Virus record (IMG/VR): IMGVR_UViG_3300034071_001566
Coordinates: 1-50,385 of that record
Source: a virus
DNA length: 50,385 nucleotides
Reading direction: 5' to 3' (one strand)
The notes beneath the pieces are model-generated. The model was given only the letters and a program-made list of their open reading frames with translations, ran no database searches and was not told where the DNA came from. Both the position numbers and the translations under genes were made by a program. Every line of letters starts with the position of its first letter. The first letter of the stretch is position 1. Below, one piece after another: positions 1 through 8,538 of this stretch.

Positions 1-396
1 GAAAACCCTCTTACCAATGAAAAGAATTTTGCTTCAATTGCGGGCATACCAGTTGTGTTTACCGAAAACACTGGCGATGTAAAAGAGAAGAAAGCCGTTC
101 TTGATGACAACATTAGAAAGTACGGCCTTAAAGAGCTGATAATTGAAAATGAATTCATTACAGACCTTGACCACGCCCAGAGGTTGGCTACTTTTATTAT
201 TGACAAAATGAGTGAGCCAGTCCCCATTATTAATTTAAACATCACTCCGATACCCACCATGCAATTAGGGGACCGAATACGAATATCTTCAATGGATTCT
301 TTTGATATAATAGATGGAGACTATTGGGTTATAAGCTCTGACTTTAGCTATAGCGAGACATTATCTCAGTCAATAGTTGTAAGGAAGGTGGTTTAA
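1..396 (+). CDS. C-terminal part of tail-tip/baseplate protein (5' truncated by window edge)
   Basis: The frame is open from base 1, so the gene begins upstream of the window; the GTG at 55 is only an internal codon. The visible ~131 residues end with a segment (TPIPTMQLGDRIRI followed by DGDYWVISSDFSYSE) resembling the small beta domain found at the end of tail-hub or minor tail proteins; this is inference from motif style and position. It is directly upstream of the tail fibre and overlaps it by one base (TAATG), so the two are probably translated together. Confidence 0.5.
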   Translation, partial: ENPLTNEKNFASIAGIPVVFTENTGDVKEKKAVLDDNIRKYGLKELIIENEFITDLDHAQRLATFIIDKMSEPVPIINLNITPIPTMQLGDRIRISSMDSFDIIDGDYWVISSDFSYSETLSQSIVVRKVV

Positions 397-1874
397 TGGC
401 TTCTAGGTTCTCCTCTGGAATTTCCGAGGGTTGCATATTATTTTTTCAAGGTGGTCATGATCACAATGGTATATCTTCGTCATTAATAGATACAGCCAGT
501 TATTCAATTTATGACTTTGTTGTCGGGAATGTTGGGTCATCAAGCAGACAGGCTAATCAGCAAAAGAATTTTGATAGCTTGAAATCTGTTATTTCAAACA
601 TAGTTAAAACAGATGTGCTCGGGCCATCGGGTGTTCGGTTGAATCCTAACTCAATCCAGTCGATACATATAGAAGCCGGTGCTGTTACGGCTAGTGAGCT
701 GTCTGCGAATATTGTATTGGTTAATAATATTATTAGAAGCAGTAATTTCGATGGCAATGTCGCAGCTAATGGTTCAATAACATCAAATGGCACTGTGGGT
801 TGGGCAATATCTGGTGACGGCTCAGCTGTTTTTGATTCTAGTTATATTCGTGGAACAATTACAGCTGGGGCTGTATCAACGCCTGGAATTGATATTGACG
901 CAAACGGGAATCTGACTGCCAATGCTTTTTCGCTTTTTGGAAATGGTGCAATCGTAACATCAAGCGGCAATTTTAGCGTCAGTGCTGGCGGGGCTTTATC
1001 CGCAACTGGCGCAAACATTAGCGGGCAAATAGACGCGACATCGGGAACAGTTGGTAACTGGGATATCAGTGGGGGTAATATTATATCTTCAGATGGCAAA
1101 ATTAGTCTTATTAATGATGATGGGGATACAGTAATTATTGCTCAAAGCGATATCGGGACATTTGCTTCATTAAATGGAGATGGCAGCATAATCGCACTTG
1201 AAGACGGTATAGAGACATCAATCAATGTCCCCTATGTTTTTGAGGGCGGGACTGTTTATACTTTTATAGTTAAACAAGTCAGTCAGCCTTTGAATGCGGT
1301 CAGGATAGCCCCTGGAAAACTTTTTGTAACAAGCCCAAGCGAGGGAATAGCATTAGATATGACTAACGGAATATTTTCAACTCTTCCAATCCAGAGCACC
1401 AGCACGGTTGAGATGGAGACGGGTCAGGTCAATGGTATAGGTATAATATATCCTGGAATTACAACTGGTCCAGGTACTGCTAATTATATGGGGCTTGTTT
1501 GGAATAACCCAGATATACGAGGAACAGTTGATAATGTCGTATCGGCTGTTCTTGGAACGGTGTCGGATGTAAGATCAAAGTCAAATATTTTAGATGCAGA
1601 AAATACTTGGCTAAATAAATTATATGATTCATTAAGGGTCGTATCTTTTAACCCAGTAGATTTGCTAGACGAAGAAAATCTGCACCTATACCCAAGAAGA
1701 CTTGGCTTAATAGCTCAGGAACTTAATGAGATTCTGCCTGATCTAGTAGTTTCAGCAAATCCGTATGATGAGGAAGCTTTTCTTTCAGTCAATTATCTTG
1801 GGTTGGTCCCTTATTTAATACAAGCAGTACAGGATCTAAACAATCGTGTCAAAGAACTAGAAAGTAAGGTATAA
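396..1874 (+). CDS. Tail fibre/spike with C-terminal S74 intramolecular chaperone
   Basis: 492 residues. The centre is Gly/Ser/Asn/Ile-rich with repeated short beta-strand phrases, typical of a trimeric beta-helical fibre. The last ~105 residues match the peptidase S74 (endosialidase-type) chaperone: SDVRSK at about 390-395 supplies the Ser and Lys of the self-cleavage site, followed by RRLGLIAQELNEILPDLV and a final LSVNYLGLVPYLIQAVQDLN segment leading into a coiled coil. In this family the domain drives trimer folding and then releases itself. Likely the receptor-binding fibre. The start overlaps the stop of the preceding tail gene (TAATG). Confidence 0.85.
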   Translation: MASRFSSGISEGCILFFQGGHDHNGISSSLIDTASYSIYDFVVGNVGSSSRQANQQKNFDSLKSVISNIVKTDVLGPSGVRLNPNSIQSIHIEAGAVTASELSANIVLVNNIIRSSNFDGNVAANGSITSNGTVGWAISGDGSAVFDSSYIRGTITAGAVSTPGIDIDANGNLTANAFSLFGNGAIVTSSGNFSVSAGGALSATGANISGQIDATSGTVGNWDISGGNIISSDGKISLINDDGDTVIIAQSDIGTFASLNGDGSIIALEDGIETSINVPYVFEGGTVYTFIVKQVSQPLNAVRIAPGKLFVTSPSEGIALDMTNGIFSTLPIQSTSTVEMETGQVNGIGIIYPGITTGPGTANYMGLVWNNPDIRGTVDNVVSAVLGTVSDVRSKSNILDAENTWLNKLYDSLRVVSFNPVDLLDEENLHLYPRRLGLIAQELNEILPDLVVSANPYDEEAFLSVNYLGLVPYLIQAVQDLNNRVKELESKV

Positions 1875-1881
1875 TAGATAA

Positions 1882-2547
1882 ATGGCTTACGAGAACTACA
1901 CTTTTGTATCATGGACAGACGGTACCCCAATCAGCTCAGACAGGCTTGCGCAGATGTCCATGAATATGGAACAAATTCGGGACTTCAATGATGCCAAGCC
2001 CGCAGGTGTTCTTGAATTTATACAATTAACAACAAACAATGTTGTTTCAAATGTTAGCAATACAGATACTCAAATACTAGCCTTAACCAATCCTGTTGGC
2101 GGGTCTGATCAAAGAGTGACAATACAGCCGAATAGGTACTACAAGGCTACTTGCGTATTCCCTGGGTTCACCATACTCGGTAAAGGCGCTGAGGACTGCA
2201 AATTAACTTTAAAAATATTTAATGCGGTCTCAAATGGGTACGCAGGAACTAGTCCTGTTATGGAATGGAACTTCACTCCATCTCCTCATATATTTTACAA
2301 CACTGCGGCGAACGCTAATGTCTTGACAAGCGGGTCCACCTTCAAGCAAGATAGCGGGCGCGTTGGCGCGGGCACCTACTCTGTCTACCTAGAGTCAGGC
2401 GGCGGTCTTAATGCGAATTCATTTTCTGTCTCTGTCTCACGAGTTTTTGGTACATCTGGCGCAACAAACGCTCCTCAAGTTAGCGTTAATCCGACATCAA
2501 CAGAAAAATTGCAACTTATTATTGAAGACGCTGGCGCAAGCGTATAG
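1882..2547 (+). CDS. Putative virion/tail-associated protein
   Basis: 221 residues with no enzymatic motif. An N-terminal ~35-residue helix-turn segment (FVSWTDGTPISSDRLAQMSMN) is followed by a Thr/Val/Asn-rich part that looks all-beta, as in tail-fibre accessory or decoration proteins. It sits right after the fibre and before the replication genes. TATAAT (1870-1875) lies 6 nt before the ATG, so it may also have its own leaderless promoter, although no good -35 is visible. Function is inferred from position only. Confidence 0.45.
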   Translation: MAYENYTFVSWTDGTPISSDRLAQMSMNMEQIRDFNDAKPAGVLEFIQLTTNNVVSNVSNTDTQILALTNPVGGSDQRVTIQPNRYYKATCVFPGFTILGKGAEDCKLTLKIFNAVSNGYAGTSPVMEWNFTPSPHIFYNTAANANVLTSGSTFKQDSGRVGAGTYSVYLESGGGLNANSFSVSVSRVFGTSGATNAPQVSVNPTSTEKLQLIIEDAGASV

Positions 2548-2549
2548 TC

Positions 2550-2954
2550 ATGGGGCAACTAGCCTCTAGAAGAGATGACATTGAATGGTCAATAAGAAGT
2601 GTCTCTGGAGAGAATAATCCAAACTATGGCGGCGGAAAGTATATTGATGATAAAGGCTATGTTCGGATATTAAATCAAGAACATCCTTTTAGCATTAAAG
2701 GTTATATATACGAGCACAGGGCGGTGTTTGAGCAATATCTGGGGCGATTCCTGCAGCCATGGGAAACGGTGCATCATATTAATGAAATAAAGGCTGATAA
2801 TAGAGTGGGCAACTTATATCTATGTACAGTGCCGGAACATAGCGCTGTGCATAGAGAAGGGAAGAAGCCAACTAATGAGCATCGTCAAAAAATGAGGGCA
2901 AATATGAAAAAAAGAAATAAAGAAACTAGAGATGGCAGAGTAAAAAAAATATAA
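2550..2954 (+). CDS. HNH endonuclease (homing type)
   Basis: 134 residues. YEHRAVFEQYLGR, then VHHINEIKADNRVGNLYLC and a final H of PEHSAVH give the HNH pattern (EHR, HH, N-x-x-L, H) with the second His as general base in the family. The Lys/Arg-rich C-terminus (TNEHRQKMRANMKKRNK) resembles a NUMOD3-like DNA-binding tail. A free-standing HNH gene between structural and replication genes is typical of a phage homing endonuclease. The gene starts 2 nt after the preceding stop. Confidence 0.85.
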   Translation: MGQLASRRDDIEWSIRSVSGENNPNYGGGKYIDDKGYVRILNQEHPFSIKGYIYEHRAVFEQYLGRFLQPWETVHHINEIKADNRVGNLYLCTVPEHSAVHREGKKPTNEHRQKMRANMKKRNKETRDGRVKKI

Positions 2955-2964
2955 AAACCCATTC

Positions 2965-3003
2965 TTGACAACATTCCTCATTCAACCGTGTATAATTAAC
3001 CTT
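2965..3003 (+). promoter_or_regulatory. Promoter for a leaderless transcript
   Basis: TTGACA at 2965-2970 and TATAAT at 2991-2996 lie in the short gap after the HNH gene. The spacer is 20 nt, long for a classical promoter. The expected start (about 7 nt after TATAAT) coincides with the ATG at 3004, so the mRNA would be leaderless. The same TATAAT-nnACCTT-ATG arrangement recurs at 23675-23690. This argues against starting the next gene at the TTG at 2965. Confidence 0.6.
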
Positions 3004-4170
3004 ATGAAAATTTGCGAAGCTGATAACTGTAATCAAGAATTTGAACCAAATACGGCAAACCATAAATATGCAGACAAGGAGTGTCGTAGATCAATCGACA
3101 GTTCTGGTATCTGCAAATACAGAAGAGAGAAAGGTTTATTCGAAGTGCCTAAAGATCCATTAAGCGGAGAAATCCCTAATTCAGATGCTGAGCTAAGAGT
3201 TGCATTCACACGGCTTCAGCAGGAATACAATAAAGTAAAAACTAAGAATGATGATTTAGCTGATGCTATTTATCAAGCGGTGAAAGAAGACATTGCTAAT
3301 AATAAATACAAGTCAGTTGCTAAGCCAGTCTTGACAAAAAAGAAGGGCGGAGAAGAAGTTGCCGTTGCTGTTCTTGCTGACTGGCAATTAGCAAAGATCA
3401 CTCCTGATTATAATTCACAAATCTGTGAAGAGAGAATTAATCTTTTTGCTGAAAAGGTGATAGAGCTGACAAACATCCAAAGACAAGACCACCCAGTCAA
3501 GGAGTTGAGAATCTGGGCCCTCGGTGACATCATTGAAGGCGAGCTGATATTCCCGGGTCAATCTTTCTTGGTTGATGGCGGTCTGTATAGACAGATCACT
3601 GTTGATGGACCACGGATTATGAAAAACTTCATTAACAAAATGTTGGAGAACTTCGAAAAAGTAACATTTGTTGGAGTGATTGGTAATCATGGTTCTATTG
3701 GTGGTCGTGCTCGCAGAGACCACGATCCTGAAACCAATGGTGACAGGATGCTTTACCGCATCACTCAGCTTATGTTTGAAAAAGAAAAGCGGATTGAATT
3801 TAAGATTCCAGACGGTCGTGGTGAACGACATTGGTATGCTATTGACAAGATTGGGAATTATAAAGCAATGCTCTGTCATGGCGATCAGTTCAATAGTCTT
3901 TCATCATTTCATACTTTCCAGAAAAAAGCGTATGGCTGGAAGATTGGCGCTCTTGATGAGGACTTTGATGACATTTACATTGGGCATTTTCATACTCCAA
4001 CAAAAATGACATTCAACACGGTGCAGTTGAGAATATCAGGCAGCCCTGAATCTGTGAACACATATGCAGCCGAAGTGCTTGCTGCCGCTGGAAGACCATC
4101 GCAATCGTTGTACTTTGTACACCCTGAAAAAGGAATGGTTACGGCGGAATATAATTGCTGGTTGAACTAA
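3004..4170 (+). CDS. Calcineurin-like metallophosphoesterase with N-terminal zinc motif
   Basis: 388 residues from ATG 3004. The N-terminus has a Cys cluster (CEADNC, then C-RRSI and C-KYRR) suggesting a small zinc-binding head. The phosphoesterase core is complete: LADWQ (D126, Q128), LGDIIEGE (D175), GNHG (N228, H229), CHGD near 295 and GHFH (H328, H330). Mre11/SbcD nucleases share these motifs, so a DNA nuclease or repair role is plausible; a nucleotide phosphodiesterase cannot be excluded. The start is chosen because the promoter at 2965-2996 would begin transcription at or next to this ATG. Confidence 0.8.
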   Translation: MKICEADNCNQEFEPNTANHKYADKECRRSIDSSGICKYRREKGLFEVPKDPLSGEIPNSDAELRVAFTRLQQEYNKVKTKNDDLADAIYQAVKEDIANNKYKSVAKPVLTKKKGGEEVAVAVLADWQLAKITPDYNSQICEERINLFAEKVIELTNIQRQDHPVKELRIWALGDIIEGELIFPGQSFLVDGGLYRQITVDGPRIMKNFINKMLENFEKVTFVGVIGNHGSIGGRARRDHDPETNGDRMLYRITQLMFEKEKRIEFKIPDGRGERHWYAIDKIGNYKAMLCHGDQFNSLSSFHTFQKKAYGWKIGALDEDFDDIYIGHFHTPTKMTFNTVQLRISGSPESVNTYAAEVLAAAGRPSQSLYFVHPEKGMVTAEYNCWLN

Positions 4171-4397
4171 TGCTGGTAAATAAAATTACTGATTTTAGGT
4201 GTGTATTTTGCGGTGGTAAGAAGATGATTGGATCTCAATACTATGCTATGCGCAAAAATTGGGTGGATGTTACATGTATTCATTGCGCTGATAGTAAGGA
4301 TATTGAAGTCAGAAAGCTCAATACGATATTGAGAGCCTTTGACTTAAAAACAATAGAGGAGCGATATGAACTTGCAGACGAAGATCGTAGTAAATAA
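4170..4397 (+). CDS. Small zinc-ribbon protein
   Basis: 75 residues from the ATG overlapping the upstream stop (TAATG); a TTG start at 4155 is possible. RCVFCGG and TCIHCAD form two CxxC knuckles spaced as in a zinc ribbon. No catalytic motif is seen. It overlaps the next gene by 32 nt. Probably a nucleic-acid- or protein-binding accessory. Confidence 0.6.
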   Translation: MLVNKITDFRCVFCGGKKMIGSQYYAMRKNWVDVTCIHCADSKDIEVRKLNTILRAFDLKTIEERYELADEDRSK

Positions 4398-4806
4398 ATT
4401 TTACAAATACGCTGATACCATAGTCAAGGTTAAGAAAATTGCAAAAAATTTAAATAAAGTTTATGTAATTGATTTGACCTCAAAAGAAGAAATGGTTCTT
4501 CCGTATGCGAATGCTGAGTTAATTATGCATAGGATATACACCATCGGTGAAGTCGCTAAGATTGTTGAAAAAAGATCAGACACTATTCGGAAATACGAAA
4601 AGCGAGGGTTGATCCCTAGTGGTAAGAAATTTAATGAAACTTGTAAAAGTTACAAAAATTGGCGCTACTATGAGAGGCAAGATGTTTACGATATGGTATC
4701 ATTTTTTAACGGGAGGACTCCAGGGAGACCTCCTAGTGAAAAGCAAATTAATGTACAAGCAAAGATAATTAGAATATCCGAAAAAGTTAAACTAGGGAGT
4801 AGGTAA
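4366..4806 (+). CDS. MerR-like helix-turn-helix regulator
   Basis: 146 residues. IYTIGEVAKIVEKRSDTIRK, then YEKRGLIPSGK and WRYYERQDVYDMV near residues 55-115, is the winged-helix DNA-binding region of MerR/excisionase-type proteins. The N-terminal ~50 residues form a separate beta-rich part. There is no long dimerisation coiled coil, so it is closer to phage MerR-like/Xis proteins than to metal-responsive MerR. It overlaps the zinc-ribbon gene and is likely a transcription regulator or replication accessory. Confidence 0.65.
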   Translation: MNLQTKIVVNKFYKYADTIVKVKKIAKNLNKVYVIDLTSKEEMVLPYANAELIMHRIYTIGEVAKIVEKRSDTIRKYEKRGLIPSGKKFNETCKSYKNWRYYERQDVYDMVSFFNGRTPGRPPSEKQINVQAKIIRISEKVKLGSR

Positions 4807-4808
4807 GT

Positions 4809-5015
4809 ATGGCACAGTTAAATGAAAATCAAGTTGAGATTTGGGCTTCGGTAGGCATTACGAAGAACTTGGGCAACTATGAATCACTTCGTCTTGATGC
4901 GGGAGCGAGAGTAATTACATCCAGCATTGATGATGAAAAGTCTTGGGGTAAATTGTGGGATTCAATTGATTCACAAATTGAAGCAAAACTCCAAGAGCTC
5001 GATGCAGAGAAGTAA
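4809..5015 (+). CDS. Small conserved phage protein, unknown function
   Basis: 68 residues. The phrase ITKNLGNYESLRLDAGARV resembles short proteins I associate with actinophage replication regions, but no function is known to me. The C-terminal half is helical and acidic. Start is 2 nt after the MerR-like gene and the end abuts the WhiB gene. Confidence 0.55.
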   Translation: MAQLNENQVEIWASVGITKNLGNYESLRLDAGARVITSSIDDEKSWGKLWDSIDSQIEAKLQELDAEK

Positions 5016-5306
5016 ATGTCTCACTGGACTCTTCTTGCGCTGTGCGCAAAAGATCCCAACAGTCATTACTGGTTTTCTTACAATCATAAAGAAGTTGAGT
5101 ACGCAAAGAAAGTTTGCTCATCATGCTCGGTAAGAAAAGAATGTTTATTAAACGCATGGGCGGTTGAGCATATTTTTGGAGTCAATGGCGGGTACTCAGA
5201 GTTCGATATCATGCTAGAGACTTGGAAGGAGGCTAAGAAAGAAAATGATAAAAACTGGACAAGATCTGATAAGATACTTCAAAAGTTGTTGCGAAAAGCA
5301 AAATAA
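5016..5306 (+). CDS. WhiB-like Fe-S transcription factor (copy 1, divergent turn motif)
   Basis: 96 residues. Four Cys in WhiB spacing: C10, C34, C37, C43 (CSSC then KEC), expected to hold a 4Fe-4S cluster. The usual G(V/I)WGG turn is FGVNGGYS here, losing the Trp that in known WhiB proteins contacts the primary sigma factor region 4. A basic C-terminal tail (KILQKLLRKAK) could bind DNA. WhiB proteins bind the actinobacterial sigma factor, so this gene is strong host evidence. The substituted turn may mean altered or lost sigma contact. Confidence 0.85.
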   Translation: MSHWTLLALCAKDPNSHYWFSYNHKEVEYAKKVCSSCSVRKECLLNAWAVEHIFGVNGGYSEFDIMLETWKEAKKENDKNWTRSDKILQKLLRKAK

Positions 5307-5550
5307 ACTTTTAATCCCTGACTCTCCTCGTCAAGAGGCGGTTGCTGATTCACTGGCAAACTTTTATAAAACAGACAATTTGGAATTGGGAATTGATAGG
5401 TTTGTAAAAAGTAAGCCAGGCCCATTTCTAATATTTGATTTTGCGATAGAGTCAAGATCCTTTATTGAAAAGGCAGAGTTTGATAAGAAATCTAGTGATA
5501 AATTTAAGTCAATAGTCGAAGAGACAAAGAAGAGAATGGAGATTGAGTGA
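5245..5550 (+). CDS. Unknown protein upstream of helicase (possible loader/accessory)
   Basis: 101 residues, overlapping the WhiB gene by 62 nt in another frame. SPRQEAVADSLANFYKTDNLELGIDRFVKSKPGPFLIFDFAIESRSFIEK looks like a folded conserved domain, but I recognise no family. Its last codons overlap the GTG of the helicase gene (GTGA), so the two are translationally coupled. A helicase-loading role is only a positional guess. Confidence 0.55.
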   Translation: MIKTGQDLIRYFKSCCEKQNKLLIPDSPRQEAVADSLANFYKTDNLELGIDRFVKSKPGPFLIFDFAIESRSFIEKAEFDKKSSDKFKSIVEETKKRMEIE

Positions 5551-6761
5551 ATTACGAAGTAAGGCTTCTAAATTCCATTGTTGATACGCAAGACTACACT
5601 GGCGCAGTAAATGGCGGTGTTGAGAATGTATTTCTAGAGTACAGAGATGTGTGGAACTTTATTGTTTCTCACTATGAATCTCACAGCAAGGTGCCGTCAA
5701 AAGAGACTATTAAGCAGCATCATGGCGATTTTGAGTTCATCCTGACTCCAGAGCCCCTTGCTTATTATATTGATGAAGCGAAGAAAGAGTCTCTCTCTTA
5801 TCAAACAAGAGGGATTGTCGCTAAGGCACACGGGCTCATCAATGAGTCAGGACCGAAAGAGGCGCTATCGTTTTTGATGGAAGAGACTTCTAAGCTTTAT
5901 AAGTTCTCCTCTAATCTCAAAGACACTGATCTTGCTGGTGAATGGAAAGATCGGGCTAATGACTTGAGGGCGCGATCTCTTAACCCTAAGAAAATTGCTG
6001 GAGTCCCAAGTGGGATTGATGTTATTGACAAGGTGTTTGGTGGTTGGCAACCCGGCGACTTTATAGTACTGCTCGGTTGGACTGGTGTTGGTAAGTCATT
6101 CATTGCAAGACTATTCGCTGTCAACGCATGGAAAGCTGGCTACAGACCGTTGATCATTTCTCTTGAAATGAATAAGCAACAAGAGGGGCAGAGACTGGAT
6201 ACATTGCTAAACAATGGGGAAGGTCACTTTACCAATACCGATTTAATCAAGGCAAACCCAGGCATTGTCGATGGATATGAAAAGTGGGCTCAGAGTACAT
6301 TTGACGGTAAGCATGCTATTCATCTTGTTACATCAGAGGGTCTTGAGACTGCTGACCAAAACATGGTGCAGGCGAAGATTGATCAGTATCACCCTGATAT
6401 GGTAATTCTTGACTACCACAGCCTCTTTGATGATTCAAGCGGGGCTAAGAATGAGACCGAGAAAGCAAAGAATTTGTCTAAGGCATTCAAGAGGATTGCT
6501 GTTAAAAATGGTATTCCGATTATCGATGTTGCGGCAGTAACAATGTCGGAGGGACACTCTGAACGCCCGCCTGAGCTGGAAGAGGTTGCATGGAGTAAGC
6601 AATTGGCTTATGATGCCGACCTTGTTCTTGCGATCCATAGAGAGCCATCCTCGGACCTGTTCCAAGTAGTATCTAGGAAAGTTCGCCGCGCATCCCATTT
6701 CGGGTTCTATCTCAGATGGAACTTGGAGACTGGTAAGTGGGTGGAAGAGTGGGATATCTAA
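5547..6761 (+). CDS. DnaB-like replicative helicase
   Basis: 404 residues. The C-terminal RecA-type domain begins at about 150 with GVPSGIDVIDKVFGGWQPGDF, followed by Walker A GWTGVGKS (K183) and Walker B MVILDYHSL (D289), then a QLAYDADLVLAIHRE segment and an Arg-rich KVRRASHFGFYLRW as in DnaB/gp4 helicases. The N-terminal domain (about 1-120) is helical and shorter than bacterial DnaB. It acts as the fork helicase with the primase just downstream. GTG start overlaps the preceding stop; the stop overlaps the next ATG (TAATG). Confidence 0.85.
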   Translation: MNYEVRLLNSIVDTQDYTGAVNGGVENVFLEYRDVWNFIVSHYESHSKVPSKETIKQHHGDFEFILTPEPLAYYIDEAKKESLSYQTRGIVAKAHGLINESGPKEALSFLMEETSKLYKFSSNLKDTDLAGEWKDRANDLRARSLNPKKIAGVPSGIDVIDKVFGGWQPGDFIVLLGWTGVGKSFIARLFAVNAWKAGYRPLIISLEMNKQQEGQRLDTLLNNGEGHFTNTDLIKANPGIVDGYEKWAQSTFDGKHAIHLVTSEGLETADQNMVQAKIDQYHPDMVILDYHSLFDDSSGAKNETEKAKNLSKAFKRIAVKNGIPIIDVAAVTMSEGHSERPPELEEVAWSKQLAYDADLVLAIHREPSSDLFQVVSRKVRRASHFGFYLRWNLETGKWVEEWDI

Positions 6762-6928
6762 TGACCATTATTGCCGAGGGAGAGGTTAATGATATTGAAA
6801 CACTTAACAGGATACGAGGGTGGATTGAAGACGAGGCCCGTGGTAAATATGGTAATTTTGAAAAAACTACTTTAACAACAGATTATGATGCGACTAGAAA
6901 TGTCTATCAATTTAAACTCCACATCTAA
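6761..6928 (+). CDS. Small unknown protein between helicase and primase
   Basis: 55 residues from the ATG overlapping the helicase stop. EGEVNDIETLNRIRGWIEDEARGKYGNFEKTTL contains a helix followed by strands; no motif is recognised. It overlaps the primase start. Position suggests an accessory of the helicase-primase pair. Confidence 0.5.
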   Translation: MTIIAEGEVNDIETLNRIRGWIEDEARGKYGNFEKTTLTTDYDATRNVYQFKLHI

Positions 6929-7820
6929 CTCGATAGAGTCAGAGATATTGTCTTTGTTCAGCAGTTACAATGTTGCTGTTCAAAGCGCTACTGGCGAAGA
7001 GTTGAATGTTTACTGCCCGTTCCATAGAAACACCCATAGTGCCGCTATGTATATAAATGTAAGGACAGGACTATGGCAATGCTTCAACCCATCTTGCGGG
7101 AAGAAAGGTAACTTTAGACAGCTGTATTTCAACCTAACCGGCAAGGCATATAGTAAGCATGTTGAGCTAGACAGGCATAAATTAGATCGAGATCTCAATA
7201 CATACTTGTACAAGGTGGATGAGGATCAACCTTTGTCCATTGAAAATCTTGAAATTGATTACGAAAAAGATATTTCATTGTTAAGAACAATGTGCGAAAG
7301 AGGCTTGGCGATAGATACAATGATGCATTTCGAGGTTGGTTTTTCGGTTGAGAAAAACAGAGTGACCATACCCGTTAGGTCTAGTAGCCATGAAGTCGTG
7401 GGGTTGATAGGGAGAGCTGTTGAGCCATCCCAGCAACCTCGGTATCTATACAACAAGGGCTTCAAAAGGGCTGATGTGTTATTCAATATCAACAACGCAA
7501 AAAATTATAATTCAGTTATAATTGTTGAGGGCAGTGTAGACTGCATGTTTGTGCATCAGGCTGGATTTCCAAATGTCGTTGCGACACTAGGCGCTGCTGT
7601 TTCAAAAAAGCAGGGCGATATGATAAGAAGATTTTTTGATAAAATTACTTTATTTTGTGATAACGATGAGGCTGGCATGGCGATGAGATATGCTATGATA
7701 GAGATGTGCCGAGGCAAAGAAATCTCGGTAGCAAGAATCCCCGAAGGAGTTAAAGACCCTGCGGAGATGACTAAAGAGCAAATAATAAATGCAATTAACA
7801 ACAAAGAAATAATTATATAG
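6900..7820 (+). CDS. DNA primase (zinc-binding + TOPRIM domains)
   Basis: About 306 residues; ATG 6885, 6888 and 6900 are all in frame and 6900 is a working choice. A CHC2-type zinc motif, C39-x2-H42-x18-C61-x4-C66 (CPFH ... CFNPSCGKKG), is followed by a TOPRIM domain: VIIVEGSVDCM (E210), ATLGAA, and LFCDNDEAG (D254, D256) for metal binding. This is the compact phage DnaG layout without a helicase-interaction domain. Adjacent to the DnaB-like helicase. Confidence 0.85.
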   Translation: MSINLNSTSNSIESEILSLFSSYNVAVQSATGEELNVYCPFHRNTHSAAMYINVRTGLWQCFNPSCGKKGNFRQLYFNLTGKAYSKHVELDRHKLDRDLNTYLYKVDEDQPLSIENLEIDYEKDISLLRTMCERGLAIDTMMHFEVGFSVEKNRVTIPVRSSSHEVVGLIGRAVEPSQQPRYLYNKGFKRADVLFNINNAKNYNSVIIVEGSVDCMFVHQAGFPNVVATLGAAVSKKQGDMIRRFFDKITLFCDNDEAGMAMRYAMIEMCRGKEISVARIPEGVKDPAEMTKEQIINAINNKEIII

Positions 7821-7829
7821 GAGACAAAT

Positions 7830-8471
7830 ATGTCATTTCAATCATTAAAATCATTAAAGGACTTAGAGAAGTCCGTAACAAAAACAGGTACAAATACTGG
7901 TCCTAAGAAATTCTTTACGGTTCAGTCAGGACAGTCATACAGAATTCGATTCCGTCAGGAGTTAACAGAGGATTCTAAAAATTACAACGATGAGACTGGG
8001 ACAGCAATTAATGTCCCCGTAATTACTTCCCCAATCAACTGGAAGTGGAGAGTAGCTTCCACTGCTGGCTTGGAAAAGTATAATTATCGTTGCTGGGGTA
8101 CTGAGCAATCCGCAGTGGATAAGGCATGGAGACCAAAGCCTCATCTGCTTATCAATATTGCTGTTGAAATGGAGCCGGGTGTTTGGGAACCAAGAGTTCT
8201 TGACACGACTTTCAATCAACGCCATATTGGTTTAACTCTTATTGAGTATGCTAAAGAATTTGGCACCATCACGGATCGCTTTTATAAGTATTCACGAACA
8301 GGCTCCGCTGCGTCAGATACGAACTATTCGCTAATTCCGCTGGATTCTTCAGCTGAACCACAGCAAATTACGGATTTGCCGATGCACCAATTGGATACTG
8401 TCTACTTGATGCTTCCATATGAAAAGCAACAAATGTTCCTCACCACTGGTGAAATGAAAGACTCCTGGTAG
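7830..8471 (+). CDS. Putative single-stranded DNA-binding protein
   Basis: 213 residues with a good Shine-Dalgarno (ATAGGAGACAAAT before ATG). The N-terminus (SLKSLKDLEKS then a flexible Gly/Thr linker, then KKFFTVQSGQSYRIRFRQEL) and an aromatic-rich centre (NWKWRVA, YNYRCWG) recall phage gp32-like ssDNA-binding proteins; it lacks their extended acidic tail. It sits directly after primase and ends at a strong terminator, suggesting high independent expression. Family assignment is inference. Confidence 0.5.
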   Translation: MSFQSLKSLKDLEKSVTKTGTNTGPKKFFTVQSGQSYRIRFRQELTEDSKNYNDETGTAINVPVITSPINWKWRVASTAGLEKYNYRCWGTEQSAVDKAWRPKPHLLINIAVEMEPGVWEPRVLDTTFNQRHIGLTLIEYAKEFGTITDRFYKYSRTGSAASDTNYSLIPLDSSAEPQQITDLPMHQLDTVYLMLPYEKQQMFLTTGEMKDSW

Positions 8472-8484
8472 TCCGTAGCACAAA

Positions 8485-8510
8485 GGGGAGGGCGCAAGCC
8501 CTCCTCTTTT
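8485..8510 (+). terminator. Intrinsic terminator
   Basis: GGGGAGGGC, loop GCAA, GCCCTCCTC, then a short T-run (stem with one G-U pair). It closes the helicase-primase-SSB operon. Confidence 0.8.
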
Positions 8511-8538
8511 GCATTTTTAAGCGTAAATTAAGGATGTA